NCBI GenBank assembly: GCA_903871875.1
Contig: CAIQIR010000058.1
Location: 1 to 64,000, forward strand
Length of the DNA stretch: 64,000 bases
DNA from: an uncultured Schlesneria sp.
Lineage (GTDB): Bacteria; Planctomycetota; Planctomycetia; Planctomycetales; Planctomycetaceae
Direction: 5' to 3'
The notes below the pieces were generated by a model, which saw only the letters and a program-made list of their open reading frames with translations, did no database searches and was not told the origin of the DNA. Made by a program: the position numbers and the translations under genes. This document shows positions 18,301-26,786 of this stretch, in pieces. Position 1 is the stretch's first letter. Each line of letters starts with the position of its first letter.

Positions 18301-18415
18301 TGAAGATCACAAGCGCAACGACCAGCGCGAATGACGAACGGGAGATCGCAAGAGGAACGGCCTGCAAGAATCGGCTTTGCTGCGGCAATTGAGTTGACCT
18401 GGTTCGTCTGTTCAT
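15356..18415 (-). CDS. Multidomain regulatory-like protein with C-terminal TlpA thioredoxin
   Basis: 1019 aa. An uncleaved or cleaved N-terminal hydrophobic segment (about residues 28-45) exports the protein. Several carboxypeptidase-regulatory-like (transthyretin-type) beta domains follow, visible as GRTLSEEGEPIAGARV, GTIADNHGNPLQDAIV and DPDHKPIAGVIVRQD, each continued by DGHYEIPGLP-type strands. A middle region (about 560-850) lacks recognisable motifs. The last 140 residues are a TlpA/AhpC-type thioredoxin with active site CGPC (WSIGCGPC) and cis-Pro AIPST. This architecture is common in planctomycetes. A periplasmic thiol-disulfide role on a scaffold is inferred. The start follows GGGAAA about 5 nt upstream. 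Confidence 0.82.
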   Translation of the reverse strand: MNRRTRSTQLPQQSRFLQAVPLAISRSSFALVVALVIFINASSPRPAVAQTNSPVEQTKRQRSALPPNADKSAGKSDDPKRFQPFGYVMHEHPVTITGRTLSEEGEPIAGARVFVMPVVPNGVPYGKDVNILAEATSDREGKYQLENVPLTLLEFAPQAVPKPTQAQVQIFALADGYGYVWRRPISYRPENRVGSAAEQIVNETDAKSTDIDQSWSVFYADEPIVVDLEFSSEVRLQGTIADNHGNPLQDAIVRVGLITSSRDMPTDTPNMWGGAYLEDSRRAADQSFNGFAFLPEKYRAGKTDADGHYEIPGLPRDVGFIVSIDYRPEYEPWVDSIQTGAKKLPNGAELLSPQVLNHTFIAPVTVRLKITDPDHKPIAGVIVRQDSERHARRSGSLDRTDADGVATLKLPPVNSTLIIEPNFGQPFLPQKLTLEMNDPQQAEAVDLVAQLEPAAEVVFEAVEQHTDVAIGGIAFLSEPVDVLKRTPVQSQLSFVDHPQTNEAGTMCAFFEPGQRRFIVDQSRSSHLFEAVSPMTEFIDVVAGTPTKVRFEFVRRPDRLTEVETIPDEVKSLSEMLKHQCERFERERRLRFQLRHNNYIPGEKSREEMTTLLDSFASKTVDECIETIRQEFSDFRGLSEYQLVMDGTKRRINFRGPNEKRTQVNVVNGEEMLISMDSGRQLDIYDSKNSMLHFLDRNDFWSGPAQPRFLAQPMQQRGQGVPTRTFRQENGVLNVETFSGATTSLIEIESETGFVRRTSVTYQDSKLGEETRMLFPSLLPNGVAVPKLSIKVYYHPQNKLRLAVTSIDQVELPDSLPPETFLVEASAGTNIIDYRGVPREELGRGRRPPSGVLRAAVPDVVAYRNQFAPAREPVLKVGQNAPKVEFTTWLNASGEIAAPVWNGKILVIDFWSIGCGPCVGELPEVNEAAQHFANSNIVIIGLHSSGASVADVAKFVQKKGLSFPTAIDELDATSRSFGTTFAAFGIDAIPSTAVIDTMGRLACLGTFKQAIEVANKLAME

Positions 18416-18612
18416 CGTCGTTTCCCGCGTAAGCCACGACTGGACGGAGGAAACACTTTAACCTTTTCTGTCTGAAATTTCAGGTTCCGTTTTGCAATTC
18501 CCAGACGTCATCGAATGAGGAAAAACTCATTTGCGTCAATAGCCCCGCACAACAGCGAGAAATCGATTTACACCAATGGCTCTGGCCAGAAACCCGTGCG
18601 TATCAAATAGAA

Positions 18613-19374
18613 TCAGCGAGAAAGCCACCCGCCATCGATGGCGACTGTGCTGCCGTGCATGTAGTTCGAAGCGTCCGAGGCCAGGAACACACACAGGCCG
18701 GCCAGTTCATCGGGTTGGCCCCAACGGCCAACGGGAATGCGATCCAGGATTTGCGGGCCGCGGATGGGATCGTCTTGCAGAACGTGTGACATCGACGTTT
18801 CGAAATAGCCGGGGCAGATGCAGTTCACGTTGATCCCTTGCCGACCCCAGGAGTTTGCCAGGGACTTCGTCAGTCCTGCGAGGCCGTGCTTGGCCGCGGC
18901 GTAGGCCGGAATGTTCAGGCCTCCCTCGAAGGTCATCACGGAACCGATATTGATGATCTTTCCACGCCCACGCGCCAGCATGTGCCGCGACACCTGTTGC
19001 GACAGATCAAACGAGGCGTGCAGATGCACCTCAAATAATTGATGCCATTCGGCCAGCGGATATTCCTCGGGAGGATGTCGGTGCGAGATCCCGGCATTGT
19101 TGACGAGAATATCCAGCCGCCCCGTTTTTTCCACAATCCGATCAATCAATCCGACTCGATCGGACGGAACTCCCAGATCGGCCGAGAAACCCCAGAATTG
19201 CCGACCGGTTTGGCGAACCAGCGGTTCCAACTCGTCCCAGTCACCCGAACGGCTGATGCCGACCACGTCCGCACCCGCTTCGGCCAGCCCCAGTGCCATC
19301 GACTGCCCCAGTCCGCGGCTGGCCCCCGTCACCAGGGCGACGCGACCGTCAAGCTTAAATAAATCGAGGATCAT
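18613..19374 (-). CDS. kduD: 2-dehydro-3-deoxy-D-gluconate 5-dehydrogenase (KduD-like SDR)
   Basis: 253 aa with the ATG at 19374, exactly the usual KduD length; the open frame extends 13 codons further upstream. Classical short-chain dehydrogenase: NAD-binding TGASRGLG, NNAG, catalytic Ser in NIGSVMTF, and YAAAK. Beyond the general fold it matches KduD in the N-terminus (MILDLFKLDGRVALVTG), the ILDRIPVGRWGQPDEL segment and the C-terminal VAIDGGWLSR. KduD interconverts 5-keto-4-deoxyuronate-derived 2,5-diketo sugar acids and 2-keto-3-deoxygluconate in pectin, alginate or glycosaminoglycan breakdown. No kduI or lyase is next to it, so the exact substrate remains inferred. Confidence 0.85.
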   Translation of the reverse strand: MILDLFKLDGRVALVTGASRGLGQSMALGLAEAGADVVGISRSGDWDELEPLVRQTGRQFWGFSADLGVPSDRVGLIDRIVEKTGRLDILVNNAGISHRHPPEEYPLAEWHQLFEVHLHASFDLSQQVSRHMLARGRGKIINIGSVMTFEGGLNIPAYAAAKHGLAGLTKSLANSWGRQGINVNCICPGYFETSMSHVLQDDPIRGPQILDRIPVGRWGQPDELAGLCVFLASDASNYMHGSTVAIDGGWLSR

Positions 19375-19650
19375 GTTGTTCTCGCGGCTGTGTGCTGATT
19401 GCGTTCGTTCCATTCGTTGCGATCGGCAGGATACGAACGCTTCGTAGATTTGCCCAGTCTGTCGGCAGAGTGAGCGATCGCATCAAAACAGAGACATGTC
19501 CAGAGAGTTCTTGACCGATGTCATCCAAAGGCCCTGTTCAAGGCTTCACCAATCGATTGGCAGTCGCCGCTGGCGTCGTTTTCATCCTTACCCCGGGACG
19601 GTACATTAACTATGGCGTTTTGGCCCTGGAATCGGTTTAAGGATCCTCAA

Positions 19651-20796
19651 ATGTCGGCGGGTGAAGTCATCACCGATGCAGACGGTGTTTCACGTCGCGA
19701 CTTTTTGCGAGCAGGAAGCCTGACCGTGGTCGGATTGTCCGGTGCCGCACGGGCGTCGACGTTGACTGTGTCGCCCAATCGACGAGCCATTTTTATTCTC
19801 ATGACTGGCGGCGTCAGCCAGCTGGAAACGTTCGATCCGAAGCCCGACGCTCCCTCGGCCATTCGCGGTCCGTTTAAATCGATTGAAACGGTCGTGCCGG
19901 GATTGCGGTTTGGCGAGTCGCTGCCGGGGCTGGCGTGCCGGGCTGATCGCTTCGCCGTCATCCGATCGCTGAACCACGACGCGGCTCCGATCCATGAAAC
20001 CGGCCAGCAGCTGTTGCAGTCCGGCCAACTTTCGATGAATGGGGTCACCTTCCCGAACTGGGGCAGTCTGGTGGCCCAGGCCGTTCCGTCGCGAGCCGGA
20101 ATTCCCGCTAACGTGATTCTACCCAAGCCCGTCATCGATACGGGTGTCACCGCCTATCGCGGCCAACAGGCGGGGTTGTTGGGCAGCGAATGGGAACCAG
20201 TCATCGATTTGCCGGGACTTGCCGATGAATCCGAATCGGTTTGGCGACTGTACGGTGATACGTCATTCGGGCGATCGCTGTTGCGGGCGCGGCAGTTGGT
20301 CGAGCGCGGCACCCGTTGTGTGACGGTCAATCTGTTTGATTCGCTGCAAAATCAAATCACCTGGGACTGTCACGGGGACGCTAGTTGCGGGCCGGCAACG
20401 CTGTTCGATTATCAGGACCGGCTTTGCCCCGAGTTCGATCAGGCGATGTCGGGACTGCTGGATGATCTGAGCCAACGGGGATTGCTCGACGACACGCTGG
20501 TAATCGCCACCGGCGAGTTCGGACGAACTCCACGCGTCAACGACAACATGGGTCGCGATCATTGGCCGGATTGCTGGTCGGGCATCGTCGCCGGCGGAAA
20601 AGTCAGCGGGGGAGCGATCATCGGAGCCAGTGATTCGTCCGCCTCCGCACCGGTCGAACGTCCTGTTGCCCCGGGAGAGATTACAGCGACCCTGCTGAAT
20701 TGGTGTGGCGTCGATGGATCGTTGCAAACGATCGAGATCGGCGGCCATAGCATGCCACTGGTACCGCATGCACCGCTGACGGAATTGTGGGGTTAA
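19651..20796 (+). CDS. DUF1501 family protein with Tat signal
   Basis: 381 aa. A member of the DUF1501 family, abundant in planctomycetes and related to the alkaline-phosphatase/sulfatase fold. The Tat motif SRRDFLRAG begins at residue 14 of this start, so the folded protein is exported. Conserved parts seen are FILMTGGVSQLETFDPKP, GEFGRTPRVN and GRDHWPDCWSG, which carry likely metal-binding Asp/His residues. I prefer the ATG at 19651, with AAGGA 7 nt upstream, over the ATG at 19612 (13 codons longer). Function is unknown; in this phylum DUF1501 genes often pair with DUF1549/DUF1553 genes, which are not here. Confidence 0.88.
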   Translation: MSAGEVITDADGVSRRDFLRAGSLTVVGLSGAARASTLTVSPNRRAIFILMTGGVSQLETFDPKPDAPSAIRGPFKSIETVVPGLRFGESLPGLACRADRFAVIRSLNHDAAPIHETGQQLLQSGQLSMNGVTFPNWGSLVAQAVPSRAGIPANVILPKPVIDTGVTAYRGQQAGLLGSEWEPVIDLPGLADESESVWRLYGDTSFGRSLLRARQLVERGTRCVTVNLFDSLQNQITWDCHGDASCGPATLFDYQDRLCPEFDQAMSGLLDDLSQRGLLDDTLVIATGEFGRTPRVNDNMGRDHWPDCWSGIVAGGKVSGGAIIGASDSSASAPVERPVAPGEITATLLNWCGVDGSLQTIEIGGHSMPLVPHAPLTELWG

Positions 20797-20831
20797 TTCG
20801 TCGCCTGGGATTCGAGGCACCGAAAGTTCCG

Positions 20832-21986
20832 CTACTTCGCCGAGGTCGTGGTTGAACTGGCAGGCGGAACAGCAATTCCTGATCTGTCGCAGACGCGCAA
20901 CTGGAACGTCCAAGCTTGCGCCCAGTCTTCCGTTTGCTCGTTCTGACAAACCTTCAGCAGAATCACATTGGGACCCGGCTTCATTTTGGCAGTGACTTTG
21001 TACTGATCGAGAAATGTTCCGCGATGGTATTCATCGCGACCGAACAACAATTCCCCGTTCACCCAGAGTTTCCAGGCGTTGGGAGTGCCGAGTCGAAGTT
21101 CGATTTCGCGAGCTTTATCCGAGACGAACGTCGTGGTCGCATAGGTCACTGCCCCTTTGAAAGGGGAAGTCTTCTTGGCAATATCCAGCGTGCCATATTC
21201 GTCTTCCGTGGCAATGGATTGCCATTCGACGTCGCCCATTTTCCCTGGGTATTTCGCTTTCAGACTGATTTCCTTTTCGGGCGGATAAGCGACGTCAAAG
21301 CCTTTCAGCCCCACATTGTCGAAGGGCCCGATCAAATGCCACTCCGTCAGGAATCCAAAATGCTTTTGCAGATCGACCGTCTCGCCCAGTTCTCGTAACG
21401 GAGTAATGATCGCCTTGACCTGGTCCTCGTCGCTGGCGCCGCTCAAGGCCTGTTGTAACAGTTTCGTTTCGGCAACCTTGTCGCTCTCTTCGTGGACCTT
21501 TTTGGCTTGGGCAATCAGACGTTCCACGGCGTCGCGCCGAAAATCGGGACTGGGGTCGTGCAACATGCCTGGTATCAGACGATCAGACGCGGTGGGGTCG
21601 ATCTTCACCAGTAAATCATAAGCCAGTCGACGGGCGACCGGTGATTGGGCCGTTTCCTTAACAAAGTCTTCCAAGGCCTTCGCGGGCAGTTTGCCCGATG
21701 TCTTCAACTCACGATCGGCGATCGATTCCACCGCGCCGCACAGCCAATTCACTGCCAGTGGATTCGCTCCGTCAAATCCTTTCAGGATCACGAGCAATGA
21801 ATCTGCGGGTGCTCTGGAGAGTTCTTTAACAGCCGCGATCGCTTCGGCGTGCCGTTGGCCATTTTTCTCGACCGATTTGACCGTGCGAACGTTCTCTTCG
21901 ACCGATGCTGCCTGCAGTGGCAGACCGACCGCAAACAGGCTGAAACAACCGATTGCGAATCCTAACGTCCAATCGCGTACGCTCAT
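20832..21986 (-). CDS. Secreted HEAT-like repeat protein of unknown function
   Basis: 384 aa. Signal peptide to about residue 26 (PLQAASVEE). Residues 30-190 are alpha-helical, with repeats of roughly 30-40 residues (LLVKIDPTASDRLIPGML, DPSPDFRRDAVERLIAQA) that look like HEAT/Armadillo units. Residues about 205-375 are a beta-rich domain with WHLIGPFDNVGLKGFDVAYPP, a motif met in many planctomycete exported proteins, and WKLWVNGELLFGRDEYH, a jelly-roll carbohydrate-binding-like pattern. The ATG at 21986 has GGGAG about 8 nt before it and is preferred to the GTG at 21995. Probably a periplasmic binding protein; no catalytic site is seen. Confidence 0.75.
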   Translation of the reverse strand: MSVRDWTLGFAIGCFSLFAVGLPLQAASVEENVRTVKSVEKNGQRHAEAIAAVKELSRAPADSLLVILKGFDGANPLAVNWLCGAVESIADRELKTSGKLPAKALEDFVKETAQSPVARRLAYDLLVKIDPTASDRLIPGMLHDPSPDFRRDAVERLIAQAKKVHEESDKVAETKLLQQALSGASDEDQVKAIITPLRELGETVDLQKHFGFLTEWHLIGPFDNVGLKGFDVAYPPEKEISLKAKYPGKMGDVEWQSIATEDEYGTLDIAKKTSPFKGAVTYATTTFVSDKAREIELRLGTPNAWKLWVNGELLFGRDEYHRGTFLDQYKVTAKMKPGPNVILLKVCQNEQTEDWAQAWTFQLRVCDRSGIAVPPASSTTTSAK

Positions 21987-22201
21987 CACCCACACTCCCG
22001 TGACAGTTCGTTCTTATCGGGTCGTTCATCCCCCGGATTCTAGCAACCACCTGCCAGAAATGACCAACGCCGGTCGATTCGTTACTATTTGAACAGAAAT
22101 TAAACCGATTGAACGCTCAATCAACAACGTCTAAGTACGTCGTGCGAGCGCGGCGAGAGGTCTTGTCAAATCCCCGCTGCCACCCCCTGTCGAGGTCGTT
22201 T

Positions 22202-23029
22202 ATGAAATTTGCGATTTGCCATGAATTGTTCGAGAACTGGGATTGGAAACGGCAATGTCAGTTTATCGCGGACCTGGGTTATACGGGGATCGAATTGGCT
22301 CCCTTTACGCAGGCACCCCGTATCACGGATGTTTCCGCGGCAAAGCGCCAGGATTTGCGGTCGCAGGCTGAGGAGCATGGGCTGACGATTTGCGGCTTGC
22401 ACTGGCTGTTGGCGAAGACCGAAGGTCTGCATTTGACCACCAACGATCGAAGTGTCAGAGAGGCCACCACGAAGTACCTGATCGAACTGGGTAAGGCGTG
22501 TGCGGATTTCGGTGGGACCTTTATGGTCTTCGGATCACCCGCCCAGCGCAATCTGCAGTCAGGCGTTTCTCGGGAACAAGCCTATGCCAACGCGGCTGAA
22601 GTTTTTCGAGCCGCATTGCCTGCCTTCGCCGATCGAGGGGTTAAGATCGCGATGGAACCACTCACGCCGTTGGAAACCAATTTCGTCAACACTTGCGCCG
22701 AAGCAGTCGAATTGATGGAACGCGTCGGGCATCCGAACCTGGTGCTGCATCAGGATGTCAAAGCGATGCTCAGCGAACCGACTCCGATTCCCGAGCTGAT
22801 TGCCAAATATGCGCCAATCACGGGACACTTTCATGTGAATGACGACAATCTGCTCGGCCCGGGAATGGGGCGTACCGACTACCGTCCGATCGTCAAAGCC
22901 CTGCTGGAAACCGGCTATTCCGGTTGGGTCAGCGTGGAAGTATTTGACTACAAACCGGGTGCGGAATTCATCGCTCGTTCGAGTATCGAATACATGCGAC
23001 AGATCCTTGCCGAAGTGACCGCGAAGTAA
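22202..23029 (+). CDS. Sugar phosphate isomerase/epimerase (xylose-isomerase-like TIM barrel)
   Basis: 275 aa with the ATG at 22202, where the family's conserved beginning KFAICHELFENWDW starts. AP endonuclease family 2/xylose isomerase-like TIM barrel. Metal and substrate residues expected in this family appear as MEPLTPLETNF (Glu), HQDVKAML (Asp), GHFHVND (His) and VSVEVFD (Glu) on the later strands. The family includes hydroxypyruvate isomerases and sugar epimerases; the substrate cannot be read from sequence. It is followed 46 bp later by aroB on the same strand; a functional link is not obvious. Confidence 0.9.
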   Translation: MKFAICHELFENWDWKRQCQFIADLGYTGIELAPFTQAPRITDVSAAKRQDLRSQAEEHGLTICGLHWLLAKTEGLHLTTNDRSVREATTKYLIELGKACADFGGTFMVFGSPAQRNLQSGVSREQAYANAAEVFRAALPAFADRGVKIAMEPLTPLETNFVNTCAEAVELMERVGHPNLVLHQDVKAMLSEPTPIPELIAKYAPITGHFHVNDDNLLGPGMGRTDYRPIVKALLETGYSGWVSVEVFDYKPGAEFIARSSIEYMRQILAEVTAK

Positions 23030-23075
23030 GGCCAGCCCCCTGCCGACTCCACCCAGGGAATTCAGGAGACCAATT

Positions 23076-24260
23076 GTGAGTCACGACGATCTGTCGATTT
23101 TTGTCGATCTGGGGCCACGCAGCTACGAGATTCCGATCGTCAGCCAGCAACTCGCTCATTGTGCCAAAACGTTCGAGCAATGGTGGTACTGCCGCGATGG
23201 GATGTCGTCGAGTTTCTGCTCGCAAAAGCCTCCGGCCGGCAGCGTCTGGCTCGCCGAAAAACGCCAGGCGGGGAAACCGTTTGCATTCGTCGTCACCGAT
23301 TCGAATGTCGCCAAGTCGCACGCAGTGACGGTTCGGCAATCTCTGGTCGACGACGGCTGGCGGTGTGAAACCGAAATCCTTGCCGCGGGAGAAACGTCCA
23401 AATCGCTGGATGTGATCACGAGAATCTATGATCGATTGATTGAGCTGAATGCCGATCGACGCACGATCGTGATCGCAGTGGGCGGCGGAGTCGTGGGTGA
23501 TGCTGCCGGTTTCGTCGCCGCGACGTTCATGCGCGGCCTGCCCTTTATTCAGGTGCCCACAACATTGCTATCGGCGGTCGACAGTTCGGTGGGTGGTAAA
23601 ACGGGGGTTAATCACTCCAAAGCCAAAAACATGATCGGTGCCTTTTACCAGCCGATCGGCGTGTTGATCGACACGGCGGCGCTCGAAACGCTACCCGATC
23701 GGGAGTACCGCTCGGGACTGGCCGAAGTGGTCAAATACGGTGTGATTCTTGACGCCGAATTCTTCACCTACCTGGAACACCACGTCGAGGCGATTAATGC
23801 TCGGCGACCCGACGTTTTGCGGCGAATCATCGCGCAAAGCTGTACGTTAAAGGCGAAAGTCGTCGAAGAAGACGAATTCGAGATGAAAGGACTTCGCGCG
23901 TCACTGAATTACGGTCATACGTTTGGTCACGCCTTCGAAGCCCTGGCCGGCTATGGAGAATTGTTGCATGGGGAAGCCGTGGCCATTGGAATGGTCCATG
24001 CCAGCCGTCTGGCCGAACGTCGCGGGCTGATCGATGCCAACGTCACCCAACGACAAATCACACTTCTCAAAGCGCTGCATCTTCCCACGGCGTTACCGTG
24101 TGCAATTCAATTGACGACGGACGACGTCTTGGCACGCATGAAACTCGACAAAAAATCGGTCTCGGGCCGACTGAGATTCATCCTGCCCACCCGGTTGGGA
24201 TCGGTACAATCGTTCGGGGATATTCCCGTAGAGGATGTGAAGGCCGTTCTGGAATCCTAG
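23076..24260 (+). CDS. aroB: 3-dehydroquinate synthase
   Basis: 394 aa. Converts DAHP to 3-dehydroquinate in the shikimate pathway; NAD- and metal-dependent. The GTG start has AGGAG 7 nt upstream. Family motifs: GGGVVGDAAGF, QVPTTLLSAVDSSVGGKTGVNH, KNMIGAFYQP, LAEVVKYG and NYGHTFGHAFE (metal His). The catalytic core is complete. Compared with typical proteins of about 360 residues, there is an extra stretch of roughly 30 residues near 30-65 (containing CAKTFEQWW and SSSFCSQKPP) before the first Rossmann strand. Cytosolic. Confidence 0.95.
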   Translation: MSHDDLSIFVDLGPRSYEIPIVSQQLAHCAKTFEQWWYCRDGMSSSFCSQKPPAGSVWLAEKRQAGKPFAFVVTDSNVAKSHAVTVRQSLVDDGWRCETEILAAGETSKSLDVITRIYDRLIELNADRRTIVIAVGGGVVGDAAGFVAATFMRGLPFIQVPTTLLSAVDSSVGGKTGVNHSKAKNMIGAFYQPIGVLIDTAALETLPDREYRSGLAEVVKYGVILDAEFFTYLEHHVEAINARRPDVLRRIIAQSCTLKAKVVEEDEFEMKGLRASLNYGHTFGHAFEALAGYGELLHGEAVAIGMVHASRLAERRGLIDANVTQRQITLLKALHLPTALPCAIQLTTDDVLARMKLDKKSVSGRLRFILPTRLGSVQSFGDIPVEDVKAVLES

Positions 24261-24411
24261 CCGCACGGGCCAAGGCGGGGGTGAGACGGATTGTCGCCAT
24301 CTGTCGCACCGGTAGTTTTATTCCAGACAGCAGCCTAAACTACGGTCAAGAGAATACCGAGACTCTCATCGTCGCTTGCAAGAAACCATGGAATTTAACG
24401 AGGCTCCGCGC

Positions 24412-25830
24412 ATGTCGGGGAAGGATAGTATCCCTGTCGACCTTTCCGGGATTTCGATCCGCGTACTGATTGTTGATGACGACGAGGCTCACGCACAAAC
24501 CGTGGCAGAAAGCCTTCAACGGGTTGGTTACGATTGCACGGTTGCTGGCTCGGGAAAACGAGCAGTGGCCTTGATCGAAAGCCAGACCTATGACGTCATC
24601 GTCACCGATCTGATGATGGACGAAGTCGATGGACTGGAGATTCTGCGCAAGTCGAAGGAAGAACTTCCGGACGCCGAAGTCATTTTGCTGACAGGACATG
24701 CGTCGATCAAGACGGCGGTTGCCGCCGGCCAGCATGGCGTCCACACCTATCTGACCAAGCCCCTGGATATCAGCGAACTGCGGCACGCGGTCGAAAAAGC
24801 CTCCAGCCGTGTCCGGTTGCTCCGCAACAACGCCGAACTGAGCCGACGGCTCGATGAGAAGTTCGGTTATGAAGGTGTGATCGGCAACAGTCCGGCCATG
24901 CATCGTGTGATGGAAAAGCTGCGCAGCGTGGCTCCCACTGATAGCACGGTGCTGATTCTTGGCGAAAGTGGGACAGGAAAAGAGCTGGCGGCTCGAGCCC
25001 TACATCAAAACAGCGAACGCAAGAATAAGCCGTTCGTCCCCCTGAACATTTCGGCTCTTCCCGAAAGCCTGCTGGAAGGGGAACTGTTTGGGCATGAGCC
25101 GGGTGCCTTCACGGGCGCGGTCGGTCGACGCATCGGTAAATTCGAATATGCGAATGGTGGGACCCTGTTTCTCGACGAAGTCGGCGAAATGCCAATGCCG
25201 ACCCAAATCAAGCTGCTTCGCGTCCTCGAAGACCGCAAGGTCTCGAGAATCGGTGCGAATGAAGAGATGGACGTCAACGTGCGTGTCGTGGCCGCCACCA
25301 ATTCCGATATGCAGGAAGGGATCAAAAAGGGAACGTTTCGCAAGGATCTGTACTTCCGGTTGGCGGTCGTGACGATCGAACTTCCACCGCTACGGGAACG
25401 CCGTAGTGACATTCCGCTGCTGGTCGATTCGTTTCTGAAGCAACTGGCCGCGCGCTATCATCGACCCCTTCCGATCGTGACCCGTCAGGCCCAGCAAGCG
25501 TTGATTGCTTATGACTGGCCGGGGAATGTCCGCGAGTTGCGCAATACCATGGAAGGGATGATGATTCTCGACAAAGACGGCCGGCTGGATGTGGACGACC
25601 TGCCCACCGATATCGCGCCTGTCGGATTGAGTCTCGAAAACAACGACGGCCAGGGTCTGGCTCATGGTGCCGATTCGCTGGTGGGCCGTCCCTTCATCGA
25701 AGTGGAAAAGTATTACATCCAACGCGCACTGGAACTGACCGGCGGCAAGCGGGAAGAAGCGGCTCATCTGCTGGGGATCGGCGAGCGAACGATGTATCGC
25801 AAGATCAAGGAATTCGACATCAAAGGATAA
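24412..25830 (+). CDS. NtrC-family sigma54 response regulator
   Basis: 472 aa. Receiver domain (about 17-135) with the acidic pocket VDDDE, phospho-acceptor Asp66 in VIVTDLMM and the Lys in TKPLD. AAA+ domain with Walker A GESGTGKE, the sigma54-contact loop GAFTGA, Walker [12 protein letters not shown] and arginine-finger region [10 protein letters not shown] Fis-type helix-turn-helix is at the C-terminus ([22 protein letters not shown]). It activates sigma54 promoters after phosphorylation; the cognate histidine kinase is not adjacent. The ATG at 24412 has GAGG 8 nt upstream; an ATG at 24388 and a TTG at 24376 are alternatives. Confidence 0.94.
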   Translation: MSGKDSIPVDLSGISIRVLIVDDDEAHAQTVAESLQRVGYDCTVAGSGKRAVALIESQTYDVIVTDLMMDEVDGLEILRKSKEELPDAEVILLTGHASIKTAVAAGQHGVHTYLTKPLDISELRHAVEKASSRVRLLRNNAELSRRLDEKFGYEGVIGNSPAMHRVMEKLRSVAPTDSTVLILGESGTGKELAARALHQNSERKNKPFVPLNISALPESLLEGELFGHEPGAFTGAVGRRIGKFEYANGGTLFLDEVGEMPMPTQIKLLRVLEDRKVSRIGANEEMDVNVRVVAATNSDMQEGIKKGTFRKDLYFRLAVVTIELPPLRERRSDIPLLVDSFLKQLAARYHRPLPIVTRQAQQALIAYDWPGNVRELRNTMEGMMILDKDGRLDVDDLPTDIAPVGLSLENNDGQGLAHGADSLVGRPFIEVEKYYIQRALELTGGKREEAAHLLGIGERTMYRKIKEFDIKG

Positions 25831-25988
25831 AGCGAATCCGATCCCGCGTGGTCCTGAAGACTGCGAACCTGTCGTGACCTGAACCTCGCATCTGGCGGAA
25901 CTGTCATCTCCTCCTCCGGTCACGGCATCAGTCGCCTACCGAGATCGCCGATCAGTCGGGCATCCTTCATCAACGGAGTTTTTCAAAC

Positions 25989-26786
25989 GTGCAGTCAGCC
26001 TCGCCTGTGACCCCGGCGTTTCAATGTACACCCTCGGAACTCGATCAGTTTCGAGAGGATGGGTTTCTTGTGGTGCGCGGGCTGGCCAGTCCGTCGGATG
26101 TCGAGCAGATGAGAACGATCACCGACATTGGACTGCGCGACCAAATCCAGCCGGTCGAGTATGAAGCCGAACTTCGTTATCCCGGTGCTCCAGCCTCGAC
26201 GGAATCGGAAGGCGGACGAACGATTCGCCGTTTGAAGCAGGCCAACAGCCGTGGCTTCTTATTCACAGAATGGATGATGCGGCCTGAAATCTTGAATCGA
26301 CTGAAGCAGTTGCTGGGGCCACGCGTGGTCTGTCCCTTGGCCCACCACAATTGCATCATGACCAAGCAGCCGAAATACAGTAGCGAAACTGGCTGGCACC
26401 AGGACATTCGCTATTGGTCATTTCAACGCCCGGAACTGATCAATGCTTGGATCGCCCTGGGTCGCGAACGCCCCGAGAACGGCTGTTTGCAGGTCATCCC
26501 CGGCTCACACACGTTGATTCTTGATCGCAGCCGTCTGGATCAGGATCTGTTTTTCCGCAGCGATCTGCCAGAGAATCAGCCGTTGATCGACTCCAAGATC
26601 TTCGTCTCGCTGGATCCTGGCGATGTCCTGTTCTTTCATTGTCGGACGCTGCACGCAGCCAGCCGCAATACGACAAACGAAACAAAGTACTCGGCCGTGT
26701 TCACATTCCGCGCTGCCGACAACCCACCGCTGGCCGGAACTCGCTCTGCGGCCTTACCTGAGCTCTTGCTGACGCCGGGTGTGTGA
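25989..26786 (+). CDS. Phytanoyl-CoA dioxygenase family protein
   Basis: 265 aa, Fe(II)/2-oxoglutarate-dependent oxygenase of the PhyH family. The GTG start is preceded by CGGAG. Iron ligands can be read as the His and Asp of WHQDIRYW and the distal His in FFHCRTLHAASRN; the N-terminal FREDGFLVVRGLAS is the family signature, and NGCLQVIPGSH the central strand. Members hydroxylate diverse small molecules; the substrate here is unknown. The 3' end overlaps the convergent permease gene by 33 bp. Confidence 0.92.
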   Translation: MQSASPVTPAFQCTPSELDQFREDGFLVVRGLASPSDVEQMRTITDIGLRDQIQPVEYEAELRYPGAPASTESEGGRTIRRLKQANSRGFLFTEWMMRPEILNRLKQLLGPRVVCPLAHHNCIMTKQPKYSSETGWHQDIRYWSFQRPELINAWIALGRERPENGCLQVIPGSHTLILDRSRLDQDLFFRSDLPENQPLIDSKIFVSLDPGDVLFFHCRTLHAASRNTTNETKYSAVFTFRAADNPPLAGTRSAALPELLLTPGV

